From Burhinus oedicnemus (lineage: Eukaryota; Chordata; Aves; Charadriiformes; Burhinidae), in contig VFFE01007869.1 in NCBI GenBank assembly GCA_008921705.1, positions 367,392-431,391 on the forward strand: a DNA stretch of 64,000 nucleotides. The letters are read 5' to 3'. Below the pieces are notes generated by a model, which was not told the DNA's origin, ran no database searches, and saw only the letters and a program-made list of their open reading frames with translations. Of the stretch, positions 26,301 through 37,087 are shown piece by piece. Both the position numbers and the translations under genes were made by a program. Within the stretch, counting starts at the first letter, position 1. The number at the start of each line of letters is the position of its first letter.

Positions 26301-29300
26301 CACACCAGTTTTCAAGTCAATTTTTTCCTGTTCTTCAAGAGAAAGCTCTGGATAGGAGGCAGCTTTTTTGTGCTTTCCGCTACTGAGCTTCTTCTCTGAC
26401 TGTCCAGGTGAGGATTTAATTACTTCTGAAGCTCTGACTGTTGTTTTTGCAACATCCTTATATTGTGATGCAAGAGATACATTTGGGGCAACCACTTTAT
26501 CACACATGTAAAGGTAGTAACTGAAACAGTAGAAGAGTAAAATTAAGAATGAAAGGTAAGGCATAATAAATGATGACTGGTAGAGAGCAGTAAGTTTAAT
26601 TTAATGTGATTTCAGACTGTAAAAGTTTCAATGAAAAATAAGCACGTCCCTTTTAAATTTTTCCTATGCAGAAGGAAATCCTAATGACCCACTTAATCTT
26701 TACTGAGCAGATTATCTAGATAAGGTTTTGAGGCTATCAAACAAGAGGATTTTTCTAACATGGCTGATTAAAAAAAATCATAGAAAATCATATGAAGTCT
26801 TCATTTAAATGCAGAGAGTGAAATTAGAATGCCACTGAATCCAGACTCTCTAGCATTTTCATAATCCTTATATTAGCAATGGAGGATGGGGGAAGCGATC
26901 AGTAGTGGGAATCAGCGTATCACTCTTTACATAGCAAAGCTGTGTACTGACAGTGCTGTGGCACATCTGAGACCAACGGTGGACCTTCTTTCCCACATAT
27001 ATTAAGCAATCCATCTGGATTTTCACAGCTCCTGGACTCCTGGGAACATCCTTCTGTACCGCCCTAACCTAGCCACTCAGCTTTTGTCTAGTACAGAGGG
27101 AAAAGAGTGCCAGATGTGTTAAGGTCAGTGCCAAGATAATCAGTGTCACCATGCTGGAGTCAAGGCTGCTGTCTTCAATGCTTTGCTTTCACCTAGTTCT
27201 GAAGGAAGGCACCAATAGAAACAGCAAACTGAGGGACCATCACAGAAGTTCCACCATCCACATGTTTGCATGGGAAATAGTTTGATGTGTGTGTTGCTCT
27301 GATGCATGCTGCTAGCCAAAAGAGTCTGATCTCAACCATATATGGTAAATGCATAACCACATGGGGAAGAGGTACGTCAAGAAAAACTGTTTCCTTCGGT
27401 GACGCAGATGACAAACTGGGTACTATGTTAAGGAAATGCACTTGGTTTCTAAAACCAGGAAACTAATCAACAGACAATTCAGCCGTAGCCATTGTTCCAG
27501 TGTGGAAGAAAGCCTTCAAACACCTTTTACAAGTCTTTTTTGAAAGGAAATTAAGTTACACTCATGGTAAGTAGGCCCTGTGCAGCTTTCCACATGCATG
27601 TACTGTATTGTAATACGAAAGATTAAAAATTACCTTCTGTCATTTCTACTCTGAAAAGGGAAATTGTAATTACATTTCAATTGTATTGCCTAGTGAAGAA
27701 CACTCATAGATCACAGCTTGAGTCCTGTACCAAAACCCACTCATAAGCAGTTCATTAATATTTACACTAAGAAATGCATAAAAAATTAGGGTTCAATTAT
27801 TCCTGTGAGATCCCTTAGAGTCTTCCTAGCAGTTCAGGCTGCAAATACATTTTTTTCAGTTTGAATTATCTTTAAATAGGCAAAGGTATTTAAAAGCTTG
27901 TACATACAGTGCTTATAGTTCTACACAGGAAATCAGTTACCTGGGATGGAAAAAGGAGGGTGGCTGAGGATCAGTTTCTGCTTCTTGCTTTATAACTGGG
28001 TACCACTGTGGTAATTCCAGGCTCTGCTGTGAATCTGCCTACAGAAAAGAAATAAATTGGTAATTGGAAGATGGGTGCAAGTTATTTACATCTTCATAAA
28101 CTCTCCTCAGCGGAATCACATTTACACCATTAATACATACACACCAGAGAAACTGGGGTACTGGAAAATGGAGCGTCTTTGGCAGAGATGCAGGGTGATG
28201 CAAGCCACAGAAGTTTCTTCAATCTCCAGTTTCCCATTATGGGCAAAGTAGCAACGAAATTAAAATCTCTTTACAAACGGATATAAAAGCTCTGCTGAGT
28301 TTCCAGAACTCTGCCAGAGGCATCTCCCAGAAATGTTTGGAAGAAACAGAAAGTAGAAACTAGGATTCCCAAAAGGTTGTAGGAACCGTTTACAATAAAG
28401 TATCCACATCATAGTAAGCACTTGCTAAGTATTTTATTACAAAATAAAACCTGTGAATAAAATGGAACTACTAACACAACTACTGGTGTTCCAGAGACAG
28501 AACTTTCTTTAGTTGTCATGAATTTTTATTGCAAAAGTGGGCAAAGCTGCTGCAGTAACATGACAACTCCATCTCCTTTGCAGTAACAAACAAAATTAAT
28601 TCAGGAGCATCAGAATAGACCATCTTTAAAAACTTCTGTGCATTTTGTATTTGATTAGCAGTTTTTGTTCTGTTTGTCTCAAGAAACACTTTTGGAATTA
28701 CTCTTTAGTCAAAGTTACTGGTGATCCTTGGTGCTCCACTGCAAAGATACTATGAATTTCAAATGAAAGGTGTCTCATCATGTATTTAAACAAGTCTTAT
28801 AGCTACAAAATCAGTTCTTAATTTCTTGGTATTAAAATAGCCTTGGGAAACAGGTTTTTGGGTAAGGCGTGGTTGGTTGATCCCAGCCAGCAGCCAAGCA
28901 CACACACAGCCGCTCCCTCAACACCACCCCAGCAGGATAGGGACAAAAGCAAGAAAGCTCATCGGTCAAGATAAAGAGACAGTTTAATAGGTGAAGGAAA
29001 GACAAAAGTACAAGTGAAGCAACAGATATCGCTCACCACCTCCCACAGGTAGACTGATGCCCAGCCAGTCTCTGAACAACGTCCACCTTGGATGCCAAAA
29101 CCCCCTTTCTTCTCCTTCTATCCCAGTTTTTATTGCTGAGCATGACATTGTAAAGCACGGAGTATCTCTTTGGCCCCTGCCAGTCTCTTGCCCACCCCCA
29201 GCCTACTTGCTGCAGGGGCCAAGCATGAAACCGAGAAAGCCTTGACACTGCCTAAGCATTGTTCAGCAGCAGCCAAAAAGGTTGGTGTGTTACCAACACT

Positions 29301-32300
29301 TGTTTAGCCACAAATCCAAAGCACAGCACAATACAGGCTGCTACGAACAAAGTTAACACCATTCTAGCCAGACCCAGTACGTTTGGAAAGCTGCTCAATT
29401 TAAAAAAAAACAAAAACAAACCCCAAATCTATAAAGCTAAAAAAATCCTACTGCACCAAAAGCTTCAACTAGCATTCTAACATCTTCACAATTTCTTGGG
29501 TACATGATATATAATCAGAAAAGTTTATATTTACACACCCTGAAATCAACTGTCACAGAACTTCATCTCTGGCATTCAACAGAGTACCCAATTACAGAGG
29601 TGTGGCTTGTACCAAGGTTTGCAGAATCAAATACCACTTAATCATGAGAGAGACCAAATCTACAACATTCTGGTCAAAACTTCCTGGTCACTAAATTCAG
29701 CTCTAGCAATGAAACTGAAATTTAACACCACCCCTGCAGTTCCTCAAATCAGTTCCAACACAGATAGAAAGGAGGGAGGGCACAAGGAAGCTGAGCTCCA
29801 GAATAGTAAAATCATAATCAAACCTTTAAATAATAAAGATTTGAAATACAGGAAATAACCTCTAGAAAAACAGCCTCATCCTGACGTCAAGTTTTTTCTA
29901 CTTATTCAGATCATTCTAATAATTCAAATAATGTACATATATTCTTCTACTTATATTACAGCTAGCACACAGTAATCAAATTTTAACTTCTGAATCACAT
30001 CTTGTCCATGTTTTAGGACTCACATTTTAACATGATCTATCAGGTAATCTGTATTTTCAAGTTACGAGGTCAGATTTTTACATTCCCACCTATTTCAAAT
30101 GGGAAACAACTCTACTGTCTACCCATCACTGTGCATTTTACAAATCAATTAAGTGACTCGAAATCAAAATTTTACTTAGGGAAGATAATCAAAGGTAATC
30201 GTACATAAACATGAAGCCTTTTTCTAATACAATTCCTTCCTCATCAGCTAGGTTAATAAAATAGAGATAAAGCATCTACTTCAACATATACGTGTGTATC
30301 TCATTCCCCAACTGTTTAGTTTAGATGCTCTTAAATAATTCTATAAACACAATATATCCAAGTAAACTTAAAATTTAATTACTTCTACCTAATCTGTTTG
30401 GAAGGGCTACAAGAAAACTATGTCTTATTTTTCTTCTAAAGCTAGTTGTACAAAGCTGTTCTTTAAGAAAAAATACACGTATGGATAAGTAGTGGTTTCA
30501 GCTTAATCATTAAGCCAGTAGCTTTAGCAGAGTCGGGATTTACAAAAATACTCAGAAGAAATGTTAACTCTCCATATTGCGAGCTTTTCCCCATGCACGG
30601 TGACCAACTCAAGGAACTAGTCTGAGATGCAAGACAAAATTTTAGTGCGGAGCGATTATCAGAAACTGTAGCAAAGTCAAAGGGAATGAGAATCTGACAG
30701 CACAGAGATCAGCAGAGACTTAGTGACAGCTGTTCCTGTGAAGAGCAGGTGGATGTTACACTGCAGTCTAGAACTCAACAGAAAATGAGAAACTCGGTGA
30801 CAATCAAATATACAGCTTACAGCTTTCATAACAGCACAAAGAACAGAAAGGAATTAACCTTGTGATTACATTCCCTGCTCTTAAAATATTGAAAGCAGAA
30901 GCGTATTTGCACTGTGAGGTGAATAAACTCAGACTGAAACACTAAGGAGAAAGGTAACGCACAGGATCTAGGATGCTCCAAAGACATAGGGACAAAAGCC
31001 AGGTTGTCCCTTTTATTATTTAATAATTTATTATTACTGGATGGACAAAGACATAGCCAAGGGCAACTGTTCTTCCTGGGCCCTCCAAGATAACCTCAAA
31101 GATGTGTCTGCAGTTCTGAGGACTGACTCAGCAAAGGTGGTAAGGAGGTGACAGTATAGCAAATGGAACATCCTGCAAATAATGTTCCCTAGGAGGGTAA
31201 GAAATGGAAATGTCTACACATTGTACCCAATACCTCTCTCACCACTGAAATGAGAGAAAGAAAAGGCTACTGAAGCAGCACAGGCTTCCCCAGGACAAGC
31301 AAACAGAGGCTGTGCTCCAACACTCCCCTATTTAAACTCTTCTAATCTTTCATACTTTCCAGATGAGTATCTGTAAGACAAAAAAAAAAAAAAACGGAAC
31401 CCTCCCCTGACATTTTATTTTTGTTCAAGTTTTCAGTTTCTCTCTCATTCTGATTTTAGATGCTGCTTTGTAAGAAAAAACTATGCAGGCCTGCAACGGA
31501 AGACTCTGGAAAGTTTTTGTATTTCATTAGCACCGGTCCAGTCCAAATTACTGTTACTGCTAATTTCAGCTTTTTTTTTCATCTGTACACATGAAACTGA
31601 AAGACCTTGCAGTCTGAAATCTGCTACTGTGAAAATGGAAGCAATATTATAGGTATGAATATGGAAGACTATTTCTACTGATGCATCCACCATTCTGTAG
31701 TTTATTTATCACCTACACTAGCATCGCAAGGATAAAGACTGCCATGTCTTTATCAGATGAAAAGCAAAGTCTCCTTGCTACGAACTTACCTGCATCTTCA
31801 ACTAATTCACCACATGTAAGCACGCCATATTGCAGACTTTCACGGAAATTTTCTGCTGAAATCCCTTACTGTAGGCTAGCACAACTACAAAAATACCTGT
31901 TACTGCAGTAAGCCTTTCTGCAATGCTAACTTTTCAGAAGTTTATGCTGAAAGGTGTCAACTTAAAACACACCTTTTTGGGCTCAACCATCTGGACTGCT
32001 CTTGCTGCTATTATGAAATCCACCACTAAACATCCAACCAGCAAAATGAATATACAATCAAACCGGTAGCCATCAAACAGACATATAAATGCCAAATACA
32101 CTGAAAAGAAACATATTCATGGGGCAGGAACCATTTAAAAACCTCTTAAGTTTAAATTATAGCCAAAAAATTCTACCTTCTATGAACAGAAACATCTATA
32201 ATGTTCACTAATTATCTGGTGCTTGTCTTATTATTTAAAGTAGAAGCTCTCTAAGGGAAAAATAAGCTCTGTATTTTTGAACCACAGCGCACACTTACAG

Positions 32301-34080
32301 CAGTATTTTAGGAAAAAATACGACATCTATTATTAACCATTGTGAAGATACCGGCCTACAGCTCATTACTTGGGCTGCTTAAAAACCCCTCTTTTTTGGC
32401 ATATTTCTCTATACAACTGGTTTAAACAGAAAGCTATTGCTGAACAAGCAGACTTTGGGCTTCTAAATAGCAAGTTATCAATGCACCATTACCCTGCACG
32501 CAAAGTCATGAGATGGGTGGTTAGCAAGCCAGGTCGCCATACATCACACGTGCGTGCTGAAGTAAAAATAACAAATGAAGAATTAATTTGTAATACTTGA
32601 TTTTCAAGGTTTTTTCTGCTTTGCTCAGCTGCTGCAACGCACACTGCATAAAACATACTCAAAGGTCAAATGGGAGAATGACAATTCCCGCAGTATCTCT
32701 GAATTTTCCAGAGACTGCACATGTTAGAACAGAACAAGAACCAACAAAGCCAAACCACCTCGAATGAAGTTACTTACAGCCCAAAGAGGAAAGAAATTAC
32801 CGCACCTTTTAATGAGAAATGTATTTCCATGGTGAAGTTCTCTCACAAATTTAACTCAGGCTTGATTTGACAAGCATTCCCATTTACAAAAGGCAAGCAA
32901 TGCGCTTCCAAAACAAGTATTTACCTGTGAGCAGAAAGAGACTTGGGAGTTTTACAAGAGTAGGTGAACTTACTTTGGACCGAGTTCTTTTCTGGTTTTT
33001 CTCGCTAAATTTCTCCTTCATTTCCTCCAAGAGATGCTTCAGTTCCCGCTCCTCCGACGTTCCTAAGTATTTTTGGTTAATATGCAGGTAGCAGTGCCAC
33101 TTGGCTGATTCAAATCCCCAGTGGCAGGTCCTCTTGTCCGGGGATCTGTGTGAATGCATCACAAACGTCTGGGGCGAGAACATCCCATAGCACTCCAAAC
33201 ACTGGATACACGGGTCATCCGGCGCAAGGTAGAACTGAGGTGCAAACAAGCCCTGGCACTTGCCCAGGCATTCATGCTCTACTTCAAAGGCACTGCCAGT
33301 CTCTTTCAACTGGGCCAATGTGTTCTTGCCAGGGAGAAAACTGCCATTTTGCGGAAAAGTGCGAGGACGTAGTAAAGCATTGCATAGTCTCTGAGCATCA
33401 GTCAGTGTAATTAGCCCACAGGACGGAGCATTAAATGGAAGAATTCCCAAAACCTTCAGAATATGAAGCTGGTCGGAAGTGCATCTTGAGCAGTATATAT
33501 ACAGTTCGTCACACACTGTATTGATCTGTTGCAATGAAAAGTCTCGGAGAACTGAATTCAACACTTGAGGCAGGCAAAGCCTTTTTTCTCCTCCGACTTT
33601 GAAACACGAGATAGATTCCCCCTCCAGTATAGTCTGGGTGAGTTCTGTGGAGCTGTCCGGAGGAATGAGCAACGGACCAGAAAGTATTTGCGGCGATGGA
33701 AGAGGCAGGAAGACAGTGGGCGACATACTTTCCTGGGAATAACGAGCTGAAAAAGCTGCTGGTCCACCCAGTGAACTCTGGCTGCTCAAGTGGAACTGTG
33801 CCAACGTGTGTTTCAAACCTGGATTTAAATTCAAAGGCTCAGATAGCGAAGCACTGTTTGGCTTGGCGGTTTCCCCATCAGCCTCCACAGGAGTTTCGTC
33901 ATATTCGTCCAAGTTTTCCTTCTTTATTGTTGGCAATTTATTAATTACAACTCGTACTTTGCTATTTACATGCATTTCTGTCATTGCTTTTTTTAAGGGA
34001 GGACTCCCATCCTCTTGGATCCCACTCCTTTTTTGGTCCGAAACTAGACCTAGAGGGAAGCTTATTTGTGGGCTTTCCAT
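20219..34080 (-). CDS. SKIL: SKIL, SnoN proto-oncoprotein, SKI-like SMAD corepressor (complete, 6 coding exons)
   Basis: Coding segments are 32974-34080, 27941-28038, 26282-26520, 25835-26076, 24511-24735 and 20219-20380. They sum to 2073 bases, giving 690 residues plus TAG (human SnoN is 684). SnoN is a nuclear protein that binds SMAD2/3 and SMAD4, recruits corepressors and silences TGF-beta target genes. It is destroyed after APC- or Arkadia-linked ubiquitination. Visible parts are an R-SMAD-binding stretch near 89-116 ([20 protein letters not shown]), the Ski/Sno Dachshund-like domain near 140-240, and a destruction box of RxxLxxxxN form at 167-175. A cysteine/histidine-rich SAND-like SMAD4-binding domain lies near 258-355, and a long heptad-rich coiled coil near 530-685. 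All introns are GT-AG and the phases agree throughout. No stop or frameshift interrupts it. Confidence 0.97.
20508..20537 (+). repeat. Perfect 15-bp tandem duplication
   Basis: TATCAGCTCATCTTC occurs at 20508-20522 and again at 20523-20537, about 130-155 bases upstream of the SKIL exon 6 acceptor. It is a small, probably recent slippage duplication in intron sequence. Confidence 0.9.
20705..21935 (+). mobile_element. CR1 LINE copy, 5'-truncated, with most of the reverse transcriptase palm onward
   Basis: Plus-strand reading gives CR1 ORF2 sequence: the DFSKAF block near 20808, then SGAPQGSVL and the FADDTKL catalytic motif near 21058-21078. The C-terminal part follows ([31 protein letters not shown] and [14 protein letters not shown]). 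It ends in the CR1 3' UTR with TGGACTAGATGATCTCC and TGTGATTCTGTGATAA. The frame is open over 20939-21631 but stops before and after, and the endonuclease is missing, so it is a dead copy. It is antisense inside SKIL's last intron. The 5' edge is approximate. Confidence 0.95.
24511..24735 (-). CDS. SKIL: SKIL coding exon 5 (coiled coil)
   Basis: These 75 codons of coiled coil begin [20 protein letters not shown] and contain the [16 protein letters not shown] segment. The acceptor is TTGACAG|GA and the donor CACAG|GTGAGA, phase 0 at both ends. The coiled coil mediates SnoN/Ski dimerisation. Confidence 0.97.
25835..26076 (-). CDS. SKIL: SKIL coding exon 4
   Basis: This 242-base exon covers a variable basic linker and then [20 protein letters not shown], the start of the C-terminal coiled coil. 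The acceptor is CTTTATAG|AT and the donor CAAATG|GTACAG. It enters in phase 1 and leaves in phase 0. Confidence 0.96.
26282..26520 (-). CDS. SKIL: SKIL coding exon 3
   Basis: This 239-base exon begins with the conserved [16 protein letters not shown] and runs through the less conserved serine/lysine-rich linker. [12 protein letters not shown] matches the human SYPDVSLEEQEK region. The acceptor is TGTTTCAG|TT and the donor TTAG|GTGAGT. It enters in phase 2 and leaves in phase 1. Confidence 0.96.
27941..28038 (-). CDS. SKIL: SKIL coding exon 2
   Basis: This 98-base exon encodes [20 protein letters not shown] and onward to FFHP. The QWYPVIKQE core matches the human WYPVIKQE segment, whose lysine sits in a SUMO-type VIKQE motif. 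The acceptor is TTCTGTAG|GC and the donor CCCAG|GTAACT. It enters in phase 0 and leaves in phase 2. Confidence 0.95.
28039..32973 (-). other. SKIL intron between coding exons 1 and 2
   Basis: This 4.9-kb intron runs from a GTAAGT donor to a TTCTGTAG acceptor. It holds the solo LTR and an A-run at 31380-31394. The rest is AT-rich and I see no further exon, although short open frames occur by chance. Confidence 0.85.
28868..29383 (-). mobile_element. Solo LTR of an avian endogenous retrovirus (ERVK-like)
   Basis: On the plus strand the segment begins TGGTTGGTTGATCCCAGCCA, followed by the GCAGCCAAGCAC block. It ends at CATTCTAGCCAGACCCAGTA. Throughout it resembles a bird LTR family that I recognise, whose own sense strand is the minus strand here. 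In that sense there is an AATAAAAACTGG TATA-like block near 29130, and a CCTATTAAACTG block near 28985 where the polyadenylation signal usually lies. No gag, pol or env sequence adjoins it, so it is a solo LTR left by recombination. It lies in SKIL's large intron in the gene's orientation. Edges are approximate and no target-site duplication was resolved. Confidence 0.85.
32974..34080 (-). CDS. SKIL: SKIL first coding exon
   Basis: This exon encodes residues 1-369: the N-terminal R-SMAD-binding segment, the Dachshund-like domain, the D-box and the SAND-like SMAD4-binding domain (motifs [25 protein letters not shown] and [14 protein letters not shown]). It ends in phase 0 at AAA|GTAAGT. The open frame continues past the donor but without SnoN similarity. 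The start ATG at 34078-34080 gives MESPQISF, comparable to the family N-terminus. Confidence 0.97.
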
Positions 34081-34902
34081 TGCTAAACACCAGGAACTTT
34101 AATTAAAGTCAGTCTTGAATATGCATTTTCCTGCTTGTTCATACAAAAACCAATTTCAAGTGATCTTGATTACCTCAGGCACACCAAGTTTTGCACTCCT
34201 TTTGGTAAAATGTTACTTCTTCAGCCTCCAACAGCAAAAACTGTAACCCATTTTGCGTGTAATACCATAAAATTAGTAACGGAGAGGTTACACAAATTTT
34301 TCTTTTTGTTTTATACTTATTTGTTCAATTTTCTTGCATAAAAACCCCGCTGCAGTACATATACAAAAGGCTTTTCTTCATACCCTGCCCGCTATTTTAC
34401 ACAGTAGTCTTGTACAGCAGTTTAGTAAAAAATGATGACTGTTCATCCTTGATCTTTTTTACTTTAAAAAATATACATATTTTCAAATAAGTCTCTATTT
34501 AAATATTAAAATAGAAAAATGGTCTCAGTTTGAAGAACACTGATCTTAATGCAACCGATCCAAAAACGTAGTTTTAAGTTGTATGAAAATTTTATTCAGC
34601 ACTTTCAGTTCTCGGAGATCAAACACAATCTTAAGGGCTTGCTTTATTGTGCTGCCAACTTTATGATTTCACCACCACCGTGAGAGTTACTATGGCAGCT
34701 CACAAATAAATCCCCAAATCAAAGGCTGATCCAGATCGCCGGCAAAAACTAAACGTCCCTGGAGAGTCACCTTTCGCACAGATGTCACTGGTGTGTGTCA
34801 CAATTTTCCCACCCCGAGTTATTAGTAATAGAGGTAAGATCCAGGCCATCGGCTAAATTCATGTCTTGTGCTAACACAGTCCTGTCAGTCTTTCCAGATA
34901 AC
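34081..34902 (-). other. SKIL: SKIL 5' UTR in the first coding exon (inferred)
   Basis: A strong acceptor, CTTTTCCTTTTCACAG|GTTATC, lies with its first exonic base at 34902. No donor better than a weak AAAG|GTGACT separates it from the ATG at 34080, so about 820 bases of 5' UTR probably belong to this exon. It contains several upstream ATGs, including a 25-codon upstream ORF at 34785-34862. The continuous-exon reading is inference. Confidence 0.5.
34785..34862 (-). CDS. Candidate upstream ORF in the SKIL leader (25 codons)
   Basis: An ATG at 34862 opens a 25-residue frame beginning MNLADGLDLTS and ending at a TGA, about 700 bases before the SKIL start. It would lie 40 bases into the inferred leader exon. 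I do not recognise the peptide. If translated it would more likely act by limiting SnoN translation than through its product. Confidence 0.25.
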   Translation of the reverse strand: MNLADGLDLTSITNNSGWENCDTHQ

Positions 34903-34984
34903 CTGTGAAAAGGAAAAGAGGACAGGCGTAAGCGATCCCAAAACGCGAGTTTGCGGTGGTGAAAGCAGGAACGCCTTTCCCAAT

Positions 34985-36070
34985 TAATTAGGAAACACCA
35001 GCGCGCAGAGAGCTGTCCCCTACCGCCGCCAGCCCCCCCCGCCCAGCCCCGGCAGACGGCTGAAGCTGGCGGCAGCAGACACCTCCCGAAGCGCTGCCGC
35101 CTTCGCAGCCCCGGCAGCGGCGGGCAGGCGGGGGAGCGGGGCGGCACCGCGGCGGCTCTCCCCCGGCGTGCCCACCGGGAAGGACGGGCTCTCCCGGAGC
35201 GAGGAGGGCCGCTCTCCATCCCCTCCGCCTGGGTGACCGGCCCCTCACCCCGCAAACCCTTCCCGGAAGGGCCCGGGACGCCGCATCCCGCCGTTCGCAC
35301 CCTCCTCCTTCGCCGTGACTCACCTCAGCCCCGCCGGCACCGCTCCGGGCCGGGCTCAGCCCCGCCGCTCTCTCCCCTCCGCCCTGCCCGCCTCCCCGGG
35401 CCGCCGCCGCCGCCGCCGGACGAGGAGCGGGAGCGGCCCCCGCCGGCCCCCCGGGGAGGCGGCGGGAGGCGCCGCAGCGGCAGCGCGGGCAGCCCCAACG
35501 GCCAGGCGGCGGCGGCGGCGCGCGGGCACGAACCCGCCGGCGGCGCGCGCCGCCGCCGCCGCAGCCCCGCCCACTGTCTGGGGCAGCGGCGGGAGCGGCC
35601 GCCCCTCCCCCGCCCGCCGCCGCCGCCTCAGCGCCGGGAAACCCTCCCCTCCCCCAGCCTGGCCGGCAGGAAAAGGGAGGGGAATAAAACCCCACAGTAA
35701 AATAAAAAAAAATAATAATTTTTTTTTAAAAAGTGTTATTTCTGCTCGTCCTCCCACCGCCTCCCCTCAGCCCACTCGGGTCAGAGCCAGCCCCGGGCCG
35801 CCTTGCCGCCTTCTCTCCGCTGTTGGAGCCCGAGAGGCGGCGGGCAGCGCCCGGGCGGCGCCGCTGCCGGGGCCGGCGAGGCGCTGAGGGCCGGGGCGCG
35901 GGGGTGGCGGGGGGCCAGAGTAGCCATGGCAGAAAGGCAGAGGGCCGGCGGCAGCTACGGCGGGAGGGGAGGGAGGAGGCCCGGACGCTGACAGGGAGAT
36001 GTCGGGCGTACCGCAGCCCTGAGGCGCGGCGGCCAGAGCGAGCGGCCCTCCTCAGCCCGCAGCGGCCTTC
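34985..36070 (-). promoter_or_regulatory. CpG island, inferred SKIL promoter and noncoding first exon
   Basis: This stretch of more than 1 kb is very GC- and CpG-rich, with many GCC/CGC runs, in an otherwise AT-rich region. It lies just upstream of SKIL. A near-perfect donor, TGAG|GTGAGT, has its last exonic base at 35324 on the minus strand. It pairs with the acceptor at 34902 to give a 421-base 5' UTR intron. The start site is not resolvable and no TATA box is evident on the minus strand. CAGAC/GTCTG boxes near 35052, 35081 and 35574 are possible SMAD sites, in line with known TGF-beta feedback on SKIL, but such short boxes occur by chance. Confidence 0.75.
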
Positions 36071-36076
36071 AGAGAG

Positions 36077-37087
36077 GGGCCCTCAGTGCCAGTCCCTCAA
36101 GTGACGGTCCCCTCAGCGAGGCTCTCTCAATTACTGCCCCCTCAGTGAGGGTCCCTCGGTGACTGTCCCTCAGCGAGGGTCCCTCAGTGATGGTCCCCTC
36201 AGCAAGTGTCCCTCAATGACTGCCCCCTCAGCGAGGGTCCCTCAATGACTGTCCCCTCAGCGAGGGTCCCTCAGTGACTGTCCCCTCAGCAAGGTTCCCT
36301 CAGTTACTGTCCCCTCAGCGAGGGTCCCTCAGTGATGGTCTCCTTAGCAAGTGTCCCTCAGTGACTGTCCCCTCAGCGAGGGTCCCTCAATTACTGTCCC
36401 CTCAGTGAGGGTCCCTCAGTGACTGTCCCCTCAGCGAGGGTCCCTCAATTACTGTCCCCTCAGTGAGGGTCCCTCAGCGATGGTCCCCTTAGCAAGTGTC
36501 CCTCAGTGACTGTCCCCTCAGCGAGGGTCCCTCAGTGACTGTCCCCTCAGTGAGGTTCCCTCAGTTACTGTCCCCTCAGCGAGGGTCCCTCAGTGATGGT
36601 CCCCTTAGCAAGTGTCCCTCAGTGACTGTCCCCTCAGCGAGGGTCCCTCAGTGACTGTCCCCTCAGTGGTCCGTCCCCTCAGGAAGTGTTCCTCAATTAC
36701 TGCCCCCTCAGCGAGGGTCCCTCGGTGACTGTCCCTCAGCGAGGGTCCCTCAGTGATGGTCCCCTCAGCAAGTGTCCCTCAGTGACTGCCCCCTCAGCGA
36801 GGGTCCCTCAGTGACTGCCCCCTCAGCGAGGGTCCCTCAGTGACTGCCCCCTCAGTGAGGGTCCCTCAATGACTGTCCCCTCAGCGAGGGTCCCTCAGTG
36901 ACTGTCCCCTCAGCAAGGTTCCCTCAATTACTGTCCCCTCAGCGAGGGTCCCTCAGTGACAGTCTCCTTAGCAAGTGTCCCTCAGTGACTGTCCCCTCAG
37001 CGTCCCTAGGTTCCCTCAATTACTGTCCCCTCAGTGAGGCTCCCTCGGTGACTGTCCCCTCAGTGACTGTCTCCCAGCAAGGGTCCC
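36077..37087 (+). repeat. 29-bp minisatellite, about 34 copies, with higher-order 145-bp period
   Basis: This is about 1 kb of degenerate tandem repeats with a 29-base unit. The unit starts GTCCCTCAGTGACTG and ends CCCCTCAGCGAGG. Variant units containing GATGG followed by AGCAAGT recur at 36187, 36332, 36477 and 36593. The spacings are 145, 145 and 116 bases, which are 5, 5 and 4 units, so blocks of units were duplicated. Most units contain the self-complementary CCCTCAGCGAGGG. The array abuts the upstream edge of the SKIL CpG island. A small irregularity occurs near 36660-36740. It is not coding, since 29 is not a multiple of 3. Confidence 0.95.

Larger units (their letters stand above)
24736..27940 (-). 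other. SKIL introns around coding exons 3 and 4
   Basis: The intron segments 24736-25834, 26077-26281 and 26521-27940 have consistent GT-AG ends and phases. A short (ACTAA)-type run lies near 25226-25245. No element or additional exon was recognised. Confidence 0.8.

Noticed and set aside
28868..29383. Complete endogenous provirus
   Set aside because: No gag, pol or env sequence and no second LTR lie nearby. Only a single LTR is present.
34988..35887. Long open frames of 115-235 codons on both strands in the CpG island
   Set aside because: They are arginine-, proline-, alanine- and glycine-rich low-complexity translations from GC-rich sequence, where stop codons are rare. They lack family similarity and overlap one another on both strands.
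36077..37087. CRISPR-like array
   Set aside because: The repeats are contiguous 29-bp units without unique spacers, in a vertebrate genome with spliced genes. This is a minisatellite.
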